This document shows positions 35,701-47,039 of a stretch of 64,000 bases of DNA, in pieces (the stretch's first letter is position 1; every line of letters begins with the position of its first letter). The translations under genes and the position numbers were made by a program. The stretch comes from Cristatella mucedo (lineage: Eukaryota > Bryozoa > Phylactolaemata > Cristatellidae): assembly GCA_009760855.2 (NCBI GenBank), contig WPIO01000047.1, positions 1,979,501 through 2,043,500 of the forward strand, in the 5' to 3' direction. The notes beneath the pieces are model-generated. The model was not told where the DNA came from. It searched no databases and saw only the letters and a list, made by a program, of their open reading frames with translations.

Positions 35701-36339
35701 GCGTGCTTCATTAAAGCAAAAGGTCTCAGAGACTTGAACGTAATTAGACGGCTTCTGTGACGCTACAAACAAGCTCAACGCTTTGCACCGGCAGCCAGGA
35801 TTTGAATGTTCAGTGTGGAAGATCCGCAAGGAAGGCGGTCTACAAATTTTAGAAATGTTAGAAAGGTCTACAACTGTTAGAAATGGTATGTCGCGCAAAT
35901 ATTAATGGCCAATTTGGCTCTAGCGCCTGTATATACGCATTTCTAGAGCGACGCCCGCCAGGATTAGCGATTTGTCTGCACTGTCAAATCCACCTCATTG
36001 CAGCTGAATAGAATTTCGGAAAATACATCCCCCTTTCACTACTAAAGGATATCCTAAACTATTTCAAGTATTTTCCACATCGTAACCAGATCATAACGAT
36101 TCTTTCTATCGTGTGCAGCTAGTTACATAGCACACCGGCTCGACTGGTCTGTCTTCACCCGTGCAGCTGCTAGCTACAGCAGATCACTTTGATCCAGCTT
36201 CCTATCCATCATTGATTCTTGCTTTAGGATCATACTTCTATGTAGCTGGATTACAGATCACTTCAGTCACTTGCAGCAGCGCTAACCTAACTGTCTGACC
36301 TGCTGTCTCTTCGTGCACTCTGGCTCTCCGCCGTCCGAT

Positions 36340-36790
36340 CCTCGGCTTCCAGTCATTAAGCGGTTCCTTGTATTAAATTGAAATGTTTAGGTTATTTCGG
36401 GCCTCCAGCTTATATGCACTGAAATTTAATAACACGCTTCTATTTTCGTTTTCACACGACGTGACTTACCGTCATTTGGGTCTCAGCTTAAATTTAATGC
36501 ACATCGTTCAGCATTATCTGCATGCCAGTATGGCTTGTCTTTCATTCCTACAATACAAGCGGTGTGACCTCACTCATGCACGTTTTAGCCGACGCTTCAT
36601 ACCACGTATTATACTAACCGGTAGTGCTGAGCATCTTCTTGTGTGCTTTAGAACGGTGGTCTATGCATTGCAACTTGTAGGTACTTAAACCTCGATAATC
36701 ACACCTCCCTTGCAGAAAGCATGTGAAGGGCCTTCATAGAGATTTGTTCTCTAGCGGTGCTACATATAAAGCTTATTATTATTATTAATG
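36340..36790 (+). mobile_element. Diverged L2/SINE 3' region with (ATT)n
   Basis: CATTAAGCGGTTCCTTGTATT near 36355 matches the L2-A 3' UTR word CATTAAGCGGTTTCCTGTGATT at 12532. The end (CATAGAGATTTGTTCTCTAG then CGGTGCTACATATAAAG, then ATTATTATT) is a mutated L2-A tail. The 101-codon frame in between has no recognised content. Confidence 0.5.
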
Positions 36791-37460
36791 CTAACAACTC
36801 CTTAATATTTCAAAATTGTACATAAGCCTAGTGTGATTTGAATGTTTAGCTGTGCCAGGATTCTCTGCAGAGGTTACCGCAATAGAAAATCCGAGTTATT
36901 CAATTTTAATGCATATTGTCTACGATCCATTACTAATAAAAATATTCGATGACAAGGAAGAAACGTGAAGTTAAGGTATAAGGGCTTAAGGTTCGCTAAG
37001 AAGCAAGGCGCAATTGAAAGCACGCGTTCATCTATCAACATATATTTACTTGAGATTTTCAAGTTATGACCTGAAAGAAATCTCAAGATAAGATCCTCAT
37101 ACTTGGATGTTATTTCGTGAAGACTTTACCATACGTCCTTGTAATACCCTAACCTCTATCCACGGTCTTGGTATTTTGACAGCAGTATTATTTTACGCTC
37201 ATATTGCTCGCTTCTTTTCGGTTAAGTTATTTCCAGCTCAGCATACGCTGTCGTGTTCTCTTCTGTTGGGTCTTTGTAATATTCAGGCTTGGCGATCGGT
37301 GTTAGTTACAGCTTGCACTAAGAAATCTTGTTGATACTTCACATTTAGGCTTATTACTTTAACGTATTAATTTTTCCAGCTTTGTCACATGTTAAGCTTT
37401 GATATTTAAGCAGGCTTAATAGTTATCTAACGCTGTCTACTTATGATTGCGTTGCGTTTT
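36791..37460. other. No gene recognised
   Basis: AT-rich flank upstream of the NeSL-like element, with two chance frames of 70-75 codons. Confidence 0.35.
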
Positions 37461-37468
37461 GACCGTAT

Positions 37469-37490
37469 CGTACCGCTGACCCGCGGTACG
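37469..37490 (+). other. 8-bp hairpin at the 5' edge of the NeSL-like element
   Basis: CGTACCGC (37469-37476) pairs with GCGGTACG (37483-37490). An alternative pairing, ACCGTA with TACGGT, overlaps it. CCCG/CGGG (about 37496-37509) and GGTT/AACC (about 37519-37532) pairs follow within 60 bases. R2-type elements are known to begin with a self-cleaving ribozyme; whether this leader is one is not established. Confidence 0.4.
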
Positions 37491-37844
37491 GTAGCCCCGT
37501 TCACCGGGCACTTGGGTGGTTGAGCTGAACCCGGAGTGGGTTAGCACTACATCCCCGTTGTGTTAGTTATTTGCGCGTATTCCCGACCTGTTATTAACAG
37601 TTCTGTGCCCACTGGTCCACGGGATTTGGGTTTAGTCGCCACGCGGTCGAGGCGGCAGACCCGTCGCGGCTGTGCCCCGCCTATCCTCATGTTCCGGCTG
37701 GAAGGCCGAACCTCCTGCCCCAACAGGTTTGCCTACTGGCCAGGAATACCCCTAGCCGGCCAGATATAGCGTGCCGACAAGGCGGAACCACCTCCTGCTG
37801 GCAGGCGCCCGGGAGACTTCTGCTTGTCGTACTGCTGGCCGGAT

Positions 37845-39300
37845 ATGTCTGAGCCAGTAGCTGAAGCCCCCCCTGAACCCCCCAACCCCCAAAGCGCCCC
37901 CTCTCGAACCCTACCCATGTCGTTCGCCTCTGCCGTACGCTCACCGCTCACCATCCCTGGCCTTGTCCCCGGTGCTTCCCCGCTCGCCAAGCTCAACCCA
38001 CTGGTTGTTGTTGTCCCCCTCGTCCCCCTCGGCCAGGGGATACGACGGGAAGAACCTGGACGTAATTGTCCAGGTTGCCAGCAAGGCCATCCACCCGGCT
38101 GCTATTGATTATGCATATGCGTGCAAGCCAAGGAAGTTCGTTGAGCTAGGCTTCTCATCGGAGGAGCAGGCTCGTAGGGCCGCGCAGGCCCTAGCCAAAG
38201 TTTTCCCTGCAGCGCGCCATCAGGTGGACCGGTCCCTTGTAGTCACCCTGTCGGGCATACACCCGCGCACCCCCTTCACGGAGATAGTACAGACCTTCGC
38301 GCCATTTGCGAAGGTCTTGAGTGAAAAGCAGGGCTACCTGCGAGGAACCACCATACGTTCAGACTGGAGAGTGCTCCAGTGTGAGATGGAGGCACCCCCT
38401 CCTTCCTATCGATTGGTGACTGCCCGGACCCTGTTATGATCCGCTATCCTGGCATGCCTCCCCCATGCGGCCACTGTGGTTCCCAAGGCCACAGAGCCCT
38501 AGTCTGCCCTAACCGGGTCTGCAATGGCTGCGGGCTCGTGGGACACATATTTGCAGACTGCCCCAAGGTGGTCGGTCTGCTTTAGGTGCCGCAAGCCAGG
38601 GCACCTTCTACGGGCCTGCCCATTGAGGCCCAAGTGTGGTCACTGCTCCGAAATCAGCCACTCCACTCGTGACTGCCCCAAAGCCCGCCCACAGGCGGCC
38701 CAGACCACCCAACTACTATGGGCATCGGACGCGGAAGACGGCATCCTGACGAGGCTCGCAGAAGCAGTGGAAGCTGAATTCGTCCCTCCCCCCCCCCCCC
38801 CCCCCGCTGAGGCCCTGGTTGCCCCGTCGGCCCCCATCGAGACCCTGGCGCCAGTCGTCCCCCCTCCCCACTCCTAATCTCATCAACCCCCTCTCGCAAC
38901 CCCTTGTCGACACCCTGGTCCCCTCCCTCCGAAGCCCGGCCCCACAGGTGTCGGAACTGCTGCCGGGCTGCACAGCCAGCCTCCACCTAGACCCGCAGCT
39001 GACAGCCAGCCCTGAAGAGGTTCCGCTCTCGTCCTGGGCGCTCTCCTCCCTCTTCGGCCCACCTGACAACGAGGTTGCCCCCCCCCCGGGTGATGCTGGC
39101 CGAATACTCGCCCGTAGCCCCCGAGTCGCCCCCTCCCATAAATATAGACGAGAGCTCATCGGACTCCCTTGCCTTGACCCTCCCGCCGGTTCGCTAAGAG
39201 GAACCGGCTAAGGCCAAAATCAAGGGCAAGTAAGGTGGGGCCGTTAAGCCCCTGCCAGAAGGAAAACGAAACCCGCCTCGAAATGCCAAGCCCTAGGCTA
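37845..39300 (+). pseudogene. Zinc-knuckle (gag-like) N-terminal region of the NeSL-like element
   Basis: Starts at ATG 37845 (MSEPVAEAPPEPP). After a frame change near 38020 it reads DVIVQVASKAIHPAAIDYAY and RSLVVTLSGIHPRTPF, an RNA-binding-like fold by position only. Four CX2CX4HX4C knuckles follow in tandem: 38466-38507, 38520-38561, 38578-38619 and 38635-38676. The first two are in one frame and the last two in the next, so a shift falls near 38565. A Pro run (poly-C at about 38788-38807) and another poly-C near 39080 coincide with further shifts. Such knuckles bind nucleic acid, presumably the element's RNA or target DNA. Confidence 0.75.
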
Positions 39301-42156
39301 CAGGCGGAGGAGGAGGATGAGCTGTCAGACAGGGAAGAGGCAAACTGGACCCGAACTGGACCCCGGACCCGAACTCCCCGGCCTCTTTTGTCCTACGGTG
39401 GACCCAGTCCTTTGCCAATGCCATCACGGCGAAGGACTGGGGCCTCTTCTGCGCCCTCGTTGACCAGATGTAGGCCGAATGGCTGATCCTGGGCAGACGT
39501 CAGGTAGAAAAGAGGTGGAAGCTGTGCTCCCCCACAGCCCGTAGAGAGAGTGCGAGTGAGGCTCAGAGTGACACTCCACGACCTCCCCGTCCCCTGGGTC
39601 GAGGCTGGAACCCCAAGGGTGCGGCACAGCTGCAGAGAATGCACCGCTCCAACAGGAAGCGAGCAGTCCGCAGAGTGCTCAACCCGGTCCAGACGCTCTA
39701 CGCAGGGGACCTAGCTGCGTGCCGTAGCTTTTGGGAGGCAGAGGCCGCGGCCCGCCCGGTAGACGCACAGAGATTGCAAGGCGCCCTACTCAAGGCGTCG
39801 CCGCCGAGAGAGCAGCCCTCGCAACCGATTCTCCTGCTCCCACTCTCCCCTTCGGAAGTGGCGAGGAAACTGAAGAAGGCCAGCAACACCTCCCCTGGAG
39901 CGAACCGGCTAGAATACTGGCACCTCAAGGCGGTGGATGCACAAGCAACTCTCCTGGCGACCATCCTCAACGGCTGCCTAGAGTTTGGCGACGTGCCCCC
40001 CCCCCCTCGCATGGAAGACGGGCCACACGGTCCTGATCCACAAGAAAGGAGATCCGAAGGTGCCGGGAAACTTCTGGCCAATCTCGCTCCTGCCAACAAT
40101 ATATAAACTCTTGTCGGGCTGCTTGGCCACGAGGCTGCTGCTGCGGGAGAACAATGTGCTGTCCCCGTAGCAGAAAGGCTTTCTTCCGGGCTGTGAAGGC
40201 TGTCAAGAGCAGACCTTCCTCGTCGAGTCGGCCCTGAGGGATGCGGCCAAAAGGAAGCGAACCTTGATCGGAGCCTTTTTGGACCTTCAGAATGCATTCC
40301 CCAGCGTGCCACACGAGGCGCTCTACTCCACTCTTGCCCACTTGGGCGTGGAGGAGCGCTTTGTAGGCTTCGTCCGCAACATATATGCGGGGGGGGGGCC
40401 TCTATCGCGCTGAGAGTTGGCTCGACCACCCTGGATCCGTTCCCAGCTGCTGCGGGCGTCCGCCAGGGCGACCCGCTCTCACCCATCCTTTTTGATGTGG
40501 TGATGGAGCCTCTCGTCAGAAGGCTAGCGGCTGGGGCGGAGAGGCATGGATATGCACTGGGCTCGGCCAAGATCTCTGTTTGCGCCCTGGCCGACGATCT
40601 GGCCATTTTTTTCGAACTCGCCGCGCTCCCTTCAGCACCAGCTCGATCGAGCACATCGGGCTGCCTTGAGCATAGGCCTCAAGTTCAGGCCGGAAAAGTG
40701 TAGGACGCTGGTGGGCTACCCTGCGGCGTCGGAGAGCCTGGTCTTCACCATCGCCGGCTCCCCGCTTCCAATGGCGCACCTATACCTAGGTGCCCACCAG
40801 GGCTTTGCTTACCCTAGGGCGGAGGTAGAGACGGCGATCTCCCTCCTCACCCGGGATGTAGCCCTGCTTCAGACGTCCCTCCTGGCTCAGTGGCAGAAGA
40901 TGGATGCCCTCCGCACGTTTCTTATGCCCAGATTGGAGTATCTGGGACGTGCGAAATGGCTCCAAAAGAAGCTCCTGGTCCCAGTCGACAGAGCGTTTAA
41001 GGACTTCTGCAGGTCGGTTTGCTCCCTTCCGGACAAAGCCACTCTGGGCTTCGTCCGCGCCTCACGCTCTAGTGGCGGCCTTGGCCTTCTCCCGCTCTCG
41101 CAGGATGTGGACATCCTTCGCGCCACGCAGGCGTGCCGCATGCTGTCCTCTCCGGACTGGACGGTGGCAGGAGTTGCTCTGGAGGGGCTTGATGGCGCCA
41201 TAAAGATACTTAAAGGGTCTCCCTCGGACGAGGCCAGAACCATCTTCCTGTCGGGCGGTTCCTTTGAACATGCCGTGGGTGCGGGTTCAAGGTCGCTCTG
41301 GTCTGAGGCCCGCCAGGCGCTCAAACGCCTGGGTGTTGGTGCCTAGTATGCCGATGGAAAGATTCAGCTCCACTGGATCGAAGGGGACCATGAGCGCCCT
41401 CAGTTGGCCCCCTCTAAAATGGTCTCCACCATCAGACAGGATCTGGCAAAGTCATGGGCGGTATATTGGCGCGAGAGGCGTGATCAGGGGAAAGTGGCTC
41501 GCTGTCTGGCTACAGGCAGACACAGCAACCACACCCACTTCCTCTTTTCGGACCTCGGTGTCACTTTTGCTGCTTGGCGCTTTGTTTTCCGTGCCAGACT
41601 GGACCTCCTGCCGGTGGCCGCTGCCAGGGCCAGGTTTGACCCCACGTCGGAGCGCCTCTGCCGCAAGGGCTGTGGTCAGCGCGAGACGCTGCCGCACGTC
41701 CTGAACAATTGCCCAAGCATGATGGTTGCCATCACTATGCATGACGCGGTCCTGTACCGGCTCCTGGAGGCACTGCCTTGGGCACGGAGGAGACACGCCC
41801 GAGTGGACCAGCACCATGAGCTTGACCCGATCCAGCATCGTCGCCCAGACCTTGTCATCGACACGGGCGCCTACGCGGTAGTGGTCGACGTAGCGGTCCC
41901 GTTCGACAACGGCGAGCTCGAGCTGGAGGTGGCAGCCGAAAGGAAGCTCCTCAAATACATCGAGCTGGTGGATGAGCTTCGCGTCCGAGGACGCCAGGTT
42001 GAGCACTGCGCCTTCATCGTGGGCTCCCTCGGTGCCTGGCACCCTGAGAACGAGAGGACCCTGGCAGCCCTCAGGGTGAGCCAGCGCCACCGCAGGCATC
42101 TCAGGAAGCTCTGTGTAGCGGACGCCATTAATGGCTCGGCCAGGGTCTGGCTGTGA
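39301..42156 (+). pseudogene. Reverse transcriptase plus restriction-like endonuclease of the NeSL-like element
   Basis: Reads across frames. SFANAITAKDWGLFCALV near 39410, NRKRAVRRVLNPVQTLYAGD near 39655, the RT entry ASNTSPGANRLEYWHLKAV near 39880, HKKGDP near 40037, QKGFLPG after a TAG at about 40168, and FLDLQNAFPSV near 40280. A G-run near 40391 shifts the frame. Then GVRQGDPLSPILF near 40465 and the catalytic A-L-A-D-D-L (ADD at 40590-40598). The thumb region is open from 40620 to 41346. CCHC (C-X3-C-X7-H-X4-C) lies at 41659-41712 and RPD-X12-D at 41842-41889. The end is NGSARVWL at 42156. The catalytic Asp pair and endonuclease Asp residues are intact although the frame is not, so decay is fairly recent. 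Confidence 0.82.
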
Positions 42157-42664
42157 TTTGTGGGCACTACAGACAGCCCACAAGAGGGAGTGCGGCCGAC
42201 ACATGACCCGCCTGCGCCTGGAGACAATGAGGCGTCGCCCACAACGCACTGGACGGACGCCCCACCTATCTCTGGATTGGAAAGGCATAGAGGAGAGCTG
42301 CCCCAGCCCGTGACTACACCACCCGAGATAGCTCCCCTCCAGAGTCCAGCCGGCTCGGTAGAGCGGGACGTTCGTGCGAGAGCTCCAGAGAGAGCCGGTC
42401 AGTCACAGCCAGTAAGGCTCAGTGGCGCCGCCCTCCAAAGAGCAGCGGCTCAGTACACTGTGACACGCCCTCCCGCGCCGCGCACGACCGTGGCTGGCGG
42501 AGCCTTGGAGGAGGGCTACCCCGATCAGGCTCGGGGTGCCCCAGCAAGCAAGCGCGACACCTGAGGTCCGGCCACCTCCAGATCGCGATGCTGGTCCCAC
42601 CCGAGAGGTGTCTCGGAGGACCTAGGCCGACCATGTACCCCACCAGTTATTAAATAAATAAAAA

Positions 42665-43404
42665 TTTGTAGTTCAAGCTGAGACAGCCACGTGGCATGGC
42701 CGAATCTATCTGTGATTTATAAGGTGTTAAATTGCATTTTGTTATTCTAGATTTGCCAAAATTTTTAGCCATCACTCATACAGTTCGGTGTTGATCCGGG
42801 TTGTTTTTAATGGAATGGCTCATTCAATGCTTTTTGGAGATGTCGCTTTGGCTAAGAATGAAGTCAGATTGGTATGATGAATACTGGCTTCTTAATATTC
42901 CCATTTTTTTCGATCGGTTGGTATTGAAATCTGGTTTACATTGGTAGTAAATGCTGATCGACAGAGTGACCCCGGGATGTTTTCTGTATGCAGAGAATGG
43001 ATTATTATCGAAGCTGTTTTTGCATGGTTGCTCTCGCCTACGACATTTCATGTGCAATGGAGGCCTGGGATTTTTTGTACCAATTTTTAGTTTAATCATT
43101 CAGGATAGGTGCGTTATTCGAGAGGCACTCGTATTTTTGTAAAATATTTCGTGGGTAGATCGTGAATTTCAGGCTCATGCATTTTTATTCTGTGCATTCA
43201 CAAATCTGGTTTGAAGCAAGGTGTTCACAGAGGCTGCAAACGTTGCCAGGCTCAATCGAAAGCTAGGAGGCTGTGGAATGAGTGCTGTTGGCAAAAGATG
43301 CAGGCCACGATAAGGACTCCCAGCCGACCTCCGATGTCACTTGAAATTCATCTGTAGGTAAGCACTTAGATGTATTACATCCAGAACTTCATTTTCCAGT
43401 TAAT
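42665..43404. other. No gene recognised
   Basis: AT-rich sequence after the NeSL-like tail. Frames of 63 and 91 codons on opposite strands overlap and look like chance. Confidence 0.35.
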
Positions 43405-43495
43405 GAAGACTAGTAGTCTTCTAGAAACTACTCCCACTGTCCTACTTCTAAGACGCATTGATCTGCTGCTGCCATGAATAACTAGCATAATAAAT
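43405..43495 (+). mobile_element. L2-A fragment just upstream of RT
   Basis: CTACTCCCACTGTCCTAC then GCATTGATCTGCTGCTGCCATG matches 2365-2418, the segment preceding the RT domain. Only about 90 bases remain. Confidence 0.7.
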
Positions 43496-44735
43496 ACGCC
43501 TTTAGTTTCAGTGGTGAGGATATGCCCTGCACTGGTATTTATCACGAAACCATAATGAGTAACTGTGTTTTAAGGGCTTCTTCGAGAAAGCGATTTACAG
43601 TGCAGCATTTCGTTTAAAGCATCAACTCGTTTCTGAATTCTCTAGAGTGATAATTCTTAAATAACTTCAGAATAAACGCGTGGTGAATTTGATTCATTCG
43701 CTGGCCTTTCTGACTAAATGTGGACCAAAATGCGTGCATTTTTTACGTTTTTTTCATCGCTATTTGGTTTATTTCAGGCTAATCACGGTCCTGGTCGCGA
43801 AGGAGTGATATTGATATTGAGTGATACTATTTTGAGTGATATTATTTAGGAACATAATTTGAGCCTATTTCCGATAATTCTAAGGAAAAGGCTATTAGGA
43901 AATAACCCTTAGTAACGTAGTGAAAGACTTCTGTGGCCAAGTGTTAAGTGCGTGATGAAATTTATGTATAACTCACGCCCTGGCGATGATATAAGGTGTC
44001 AGACTGACCAATGTTGCTCTCTTTGAGAAACGGTCTGCCGATTGGTGAATCATAGCTTTGACTGTGAGCTGCTGTACGTGCTGCACCCTCAGAAATCTGT
44101 CGAAATTCACGTGCAGTGTCAGCCTGAATATGCACCTAGCCCTTCGCATTTTCACTGATTCGGCGTCGCTATTATCACATCAAGCAGAATTTCGAGTGCG
44201 TTACCGTTACAGTTTGGTAAAATCCGAGCTTTGTGAATGCAATCATTTTACCCGTTGCCTATTGACATTGGAATTATTAAAGTTGCCGAACTCATTACCT
44301 ATTGATATATCAAATTACCTGATATTCCAACATTTAAAACGAAGCAATTAAGCTCATACCATACGCTCAGTCTAGGTTCATTATCCTTAATGTACTTACG
44401 AGATCAGAAGAGGGATTTTTTATAAGCACAATTAAAATGTCTAAAATGACAGTTGTCCTTTTCCAATTGGCATTTTTAATTTGCATTAAGTGAATTTTTG
44501 GAAAGATTTTTTTTTTCTTTGGGCATGCAACTACTACGCTGACGTGAGTATAAGATTTTCAGGTTCTGCACCGCTCGAGCCTTCGCGAAGTGATTTGTAT
44601 TAATAGAACTATTTGAAGCCAAAGAGAAAGCATTGGTTCCACAGATAGCTACACTCAAAGGTTAACAGAAAAAGAGAGCGTCAGTGCGTCCTCTGCATAT
44701 TTGAGTTTATCATATCGCAGTCAAATCTGCCTACT
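43496..44735. other. No gene recognised
   Basis: AT-rich. GAGTGATA words recur at 43803-43848 as a small degenerate repeat. A 97-codon frame at 44058-44351 has no recognisable motif. Confidence 0.35.
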
Positions 44736-45400
44736 TTCAGCTACACAACATTGCTAAAATTCGGGCTTGTTTAGATAAGATACACGTCCAAGTTGGTCCA
44801 TGCTTTCGCGACATCCCGTCTCGACTTCTGCAACTCACTGCTTACTGGCCTACCGGCATGTGTGATCAGGTAATTGCAGCTGGTGCAAAACTCCGAAGCT
44901 AGGCTTGTCTGTCGTGAGCGTCGCAGATGCCACATTATGATAGCACTGTGGATAGCACTTCGTTGGTAGCAATTTGGCGACCAGACCTTTCAGTAGTGCT
45001 ACGAACGCTCAGCGGCGGCTTATAAACTATTTAAAGTGCCTAGAAAGAAATCAAGTTCTCTGACGGCGCTATAAAGATGTATTACGATTATTATTTCCCG
45101 ATAAAGTGCACTTGACGGGAGCTAGTCCTTGCAGAAGCGTAGCAAACACTGGTGGAGCTGGCACCCCCCCCCCCCAGCACTCGGGCGACCGGCGGATTAT
45201 GCTGACATTGTGCATGCTGCCACTAACCTTACTCGCATGCTGACCCTGTGCATGTCACCCCTAACCATGCTATTCTTGTTGTTTATCGAGCCTGATACCA
45301 CTAACCGTTCGATCGTGTTTCCTTTGTAGCAAGTTTATAGCGCCTAGAAAAAGATTGAGTTCTCTGAGGGCACTTTATCAAGTGTGTAATAATTATTTTA
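44736..45400 (+). mobile_element. L2-A LINE, rearranged C-terminal block and two tails
   Basis: 44736-44940 matches NIAKIRACLDK through the SCHI block, then stops. A mutated tail (AGTGCCTAGAAAGAAATCAA then GTTCTCTGACGGCGCTAT) lies at 45030-45090. A second 3' UTR starts at about 45190 (CTGACATTGTGCATGCTGCC) and ends in another tail near 45395. Either two truncated copies are adjacent or one was duplicated. Confidence 0.7.
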
Positions 45401-45904
45401 TGATTATTTCGAAAAGTTACTATTCTCTTTTATCTATCCCCATTTAAGCTCTTTGAAGTATAGCAATATGAATTAGATACCACAGTCATTATGTCTCCGG
45501 CCTAAACCTCCACTACCCTGTTGTCCAGGGACGGTACCTACGTATCGGGACCTATATGTCCTAGACCTAGTCGAGGTACCTGCTTGTCCGGATTCAAAAA
45601 CTCTCATGCCCTAAAAAAACTTTTGCTGAGCCCATTGGGTATTTTTCCTTTGTAGAAATGAGTGCAAGGCTTTAAAAAATGAAACTCTAGGCCCCTACAT
45701 CTAATGAGGCATTTTTCACGCCTTCTGTGCTGAGTTGTGTCGAGAATCCCTATAAATGTTGTTAACTAGACGGCATTAGGAACCTCTAGCAAAGGTGGCT
45801 CCCCAAAGCAGCTCCAGATGGGCACCCTTGTTCAGTTAAAAGGCTGCGAAAGTGCCTCGCACCTCTAGCTTTGAAAAAGCCGCCAAAAAAACGAGTTACT
45901 TTCC

Positions 45905-46610
45905 GAGTTACTTCATAATCAGCTCGAACTCTAGGTGTCATATTCCAAAGTGACCTCTTGTTAACCAACCATATCAACTCCATAGTCAAATCTGCCTATT
46001 TTCAGCTTCATAACATTGCTAAAATTCGGGCTTGTTTAGATAAGGACACCACGTAAAAGTTGGTCGATGCATTCGTGACATCCCGTCTCGACTTCTACAA
46101 CTCACTGCTTACTGGCCTACCAGCATGTGCGATCAGGCGATTGCAGCTGGCGCAAAACTCCTCAGCTAGGCTTGTCTGTCGTGAGCTTCGCCCTTGCCAC
46201 ATTACACCACTTCTCGCCGACCTTCGCTGGCCACCAGACAAGCAACAGATTGACTTCAAGGTTTCGGCGCTCACTTTTAGGTCACTTCATTCTTTGGCTC
46301 CAGTCTATCTTTCAGATATACTCCCCATCAGGCCAAGCATCGTACCACCCGCTTTTTGGAATCCAACAGTCTACCAATACCTCGTACAAACCTCAAATCA
46401 TTTGAGACCTTGCATTTAGTTCGTATGCTCCCAAAGCCTGGAACTCACTCCCGACCTGCGTCAGAACATTCCCTGACCTGACCACATTTAAAAAGAACTT
46501 AAAAACACACCTATTTAAGACAGCATTTAGTGGGTCCCCGTGATTCGTCCGTCACGTGCTTATGAGTGCTGACACTGTGCATGCTGTGCATGCGCACACT
46601 GTGCATGCCC
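45905..46610 (+). mobile_element. L2-A LINE C-terminal part
   Basis: Starts near LGVIFQSDLLLTNHINS (about 45935) and runs through FVTSRLDFYNSLLTGLPACA (46072), RWPPDKQQIDFKV (46230) and LKTHLFKTAFSGSP (about 46500). It loses its 3' UTR at about 46610 in a local TGTGCATGC repeat. A 119-codon frame remains open. Very close in wording to the copy at 23528-25322. Confidence 0.8.
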
Positions 46611-46752
46611 CCCATAAGGGTGAGTTGGGGAGAAAGTTTAACTAGATAAGCCAGCTCCGTACGCCTGCAAACTGCGAAAATCTCCTATCGACTAGCTGCC
46701 AAAACTCGTTTAGTGCTGGTCGCATTCAGCTCCGAGGTTCCTAGTTACTTAC

Positions 46753-47007
46753 ATACGGGACCGCAACGATGCCTTGCCATAGTAAATGCAAGTCCTTTGT
46801 GTTTTGACTGAAAAGAACAAAGTCTCTACCAGCTGCATCTGTACAACTTACTGGGATAAAAAAATTTGTATCGAGAGCGAGCGGTATCTTTTGAGCTGTT
46901 GCACCTGCACTTCCAAATGAAGAAGCTTGTGAAACTCTACTGGGGCCATCGCTCACAAGGGTGGTTACCGACATTAGGAGTTTCAAAAATAAAACTCGTG
47001 AATACAA
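46753..47007 (-). CDS. Possible host coding exon with GTAAGT donor
   Basis: On the minus strand an 85-codon open stretch reads FGSAGATAQKIPLALDTN, then FFIPVSCTDAAGRDFVLFSQ, then LHLLWQGIVAVPY. It is followed directly by a consensus 5' splice donor GTAAGT (46747-46752). The wording is globular and unlike the transposons here. The upstream limit is uncertain: the ATG at 47005-47007 or an acceptor inside the stretch. It could not be assigned to a family. GTAAGT also occurs at about 46852-46857, so chance cannot be excluded. Confidence 0.3.
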
Positions 47008-47039
47008 ATTGATGAATTAAGTTAATAATAGTTGCTAAA

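Larger units (their letters stand above)
37461..42664 (+). mobile_element. NeSL/R2-like non-LTR retrotransposon, near full length, decayed
   Basis: GC content jumps at about 37460 and falls again after the TAAATAAATAAAAA tail at 42650-42664, which gives the likely element limits. Order: structured 5' leader, a Pro-rich and zinc-knuckle region (37845-38700), a disordered Pro/acidic region, reverse transcriptase (about 39890-40700), thumb/linker, CCHC motif (41659-41712), restriction-like endonuclease (41842-41889) and a 0.5-kb 3' UTR. This architecture belongs to elements with a C-terminal restriction-like endonuclease (R2, NeSL, R4 relatives). The RT wording (HKKGDPKVPGNFWPISLLP, QKGFLPGCEG) is closest in my recollection to NeSL. 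There are nonsense codons (near 39197, 39231, 39294, 39472, 40169 and 41346) and frame changes, several at C or G homopolymers. A second, diverged member lies at 14965-16340. Confidence 0.85.

Noticed and set aside
39698-40654. 318-codon minus-strand frame
   Set aside because: Shadow of the RT region of the NeSL-like element.
46840-46860. Second GTAAGT as a donor that would split the 46753-47007 exon
   Set aside because: It lies inside the globular-looking open stretch and the implied exon pieces would be very short; kept only as a caution.
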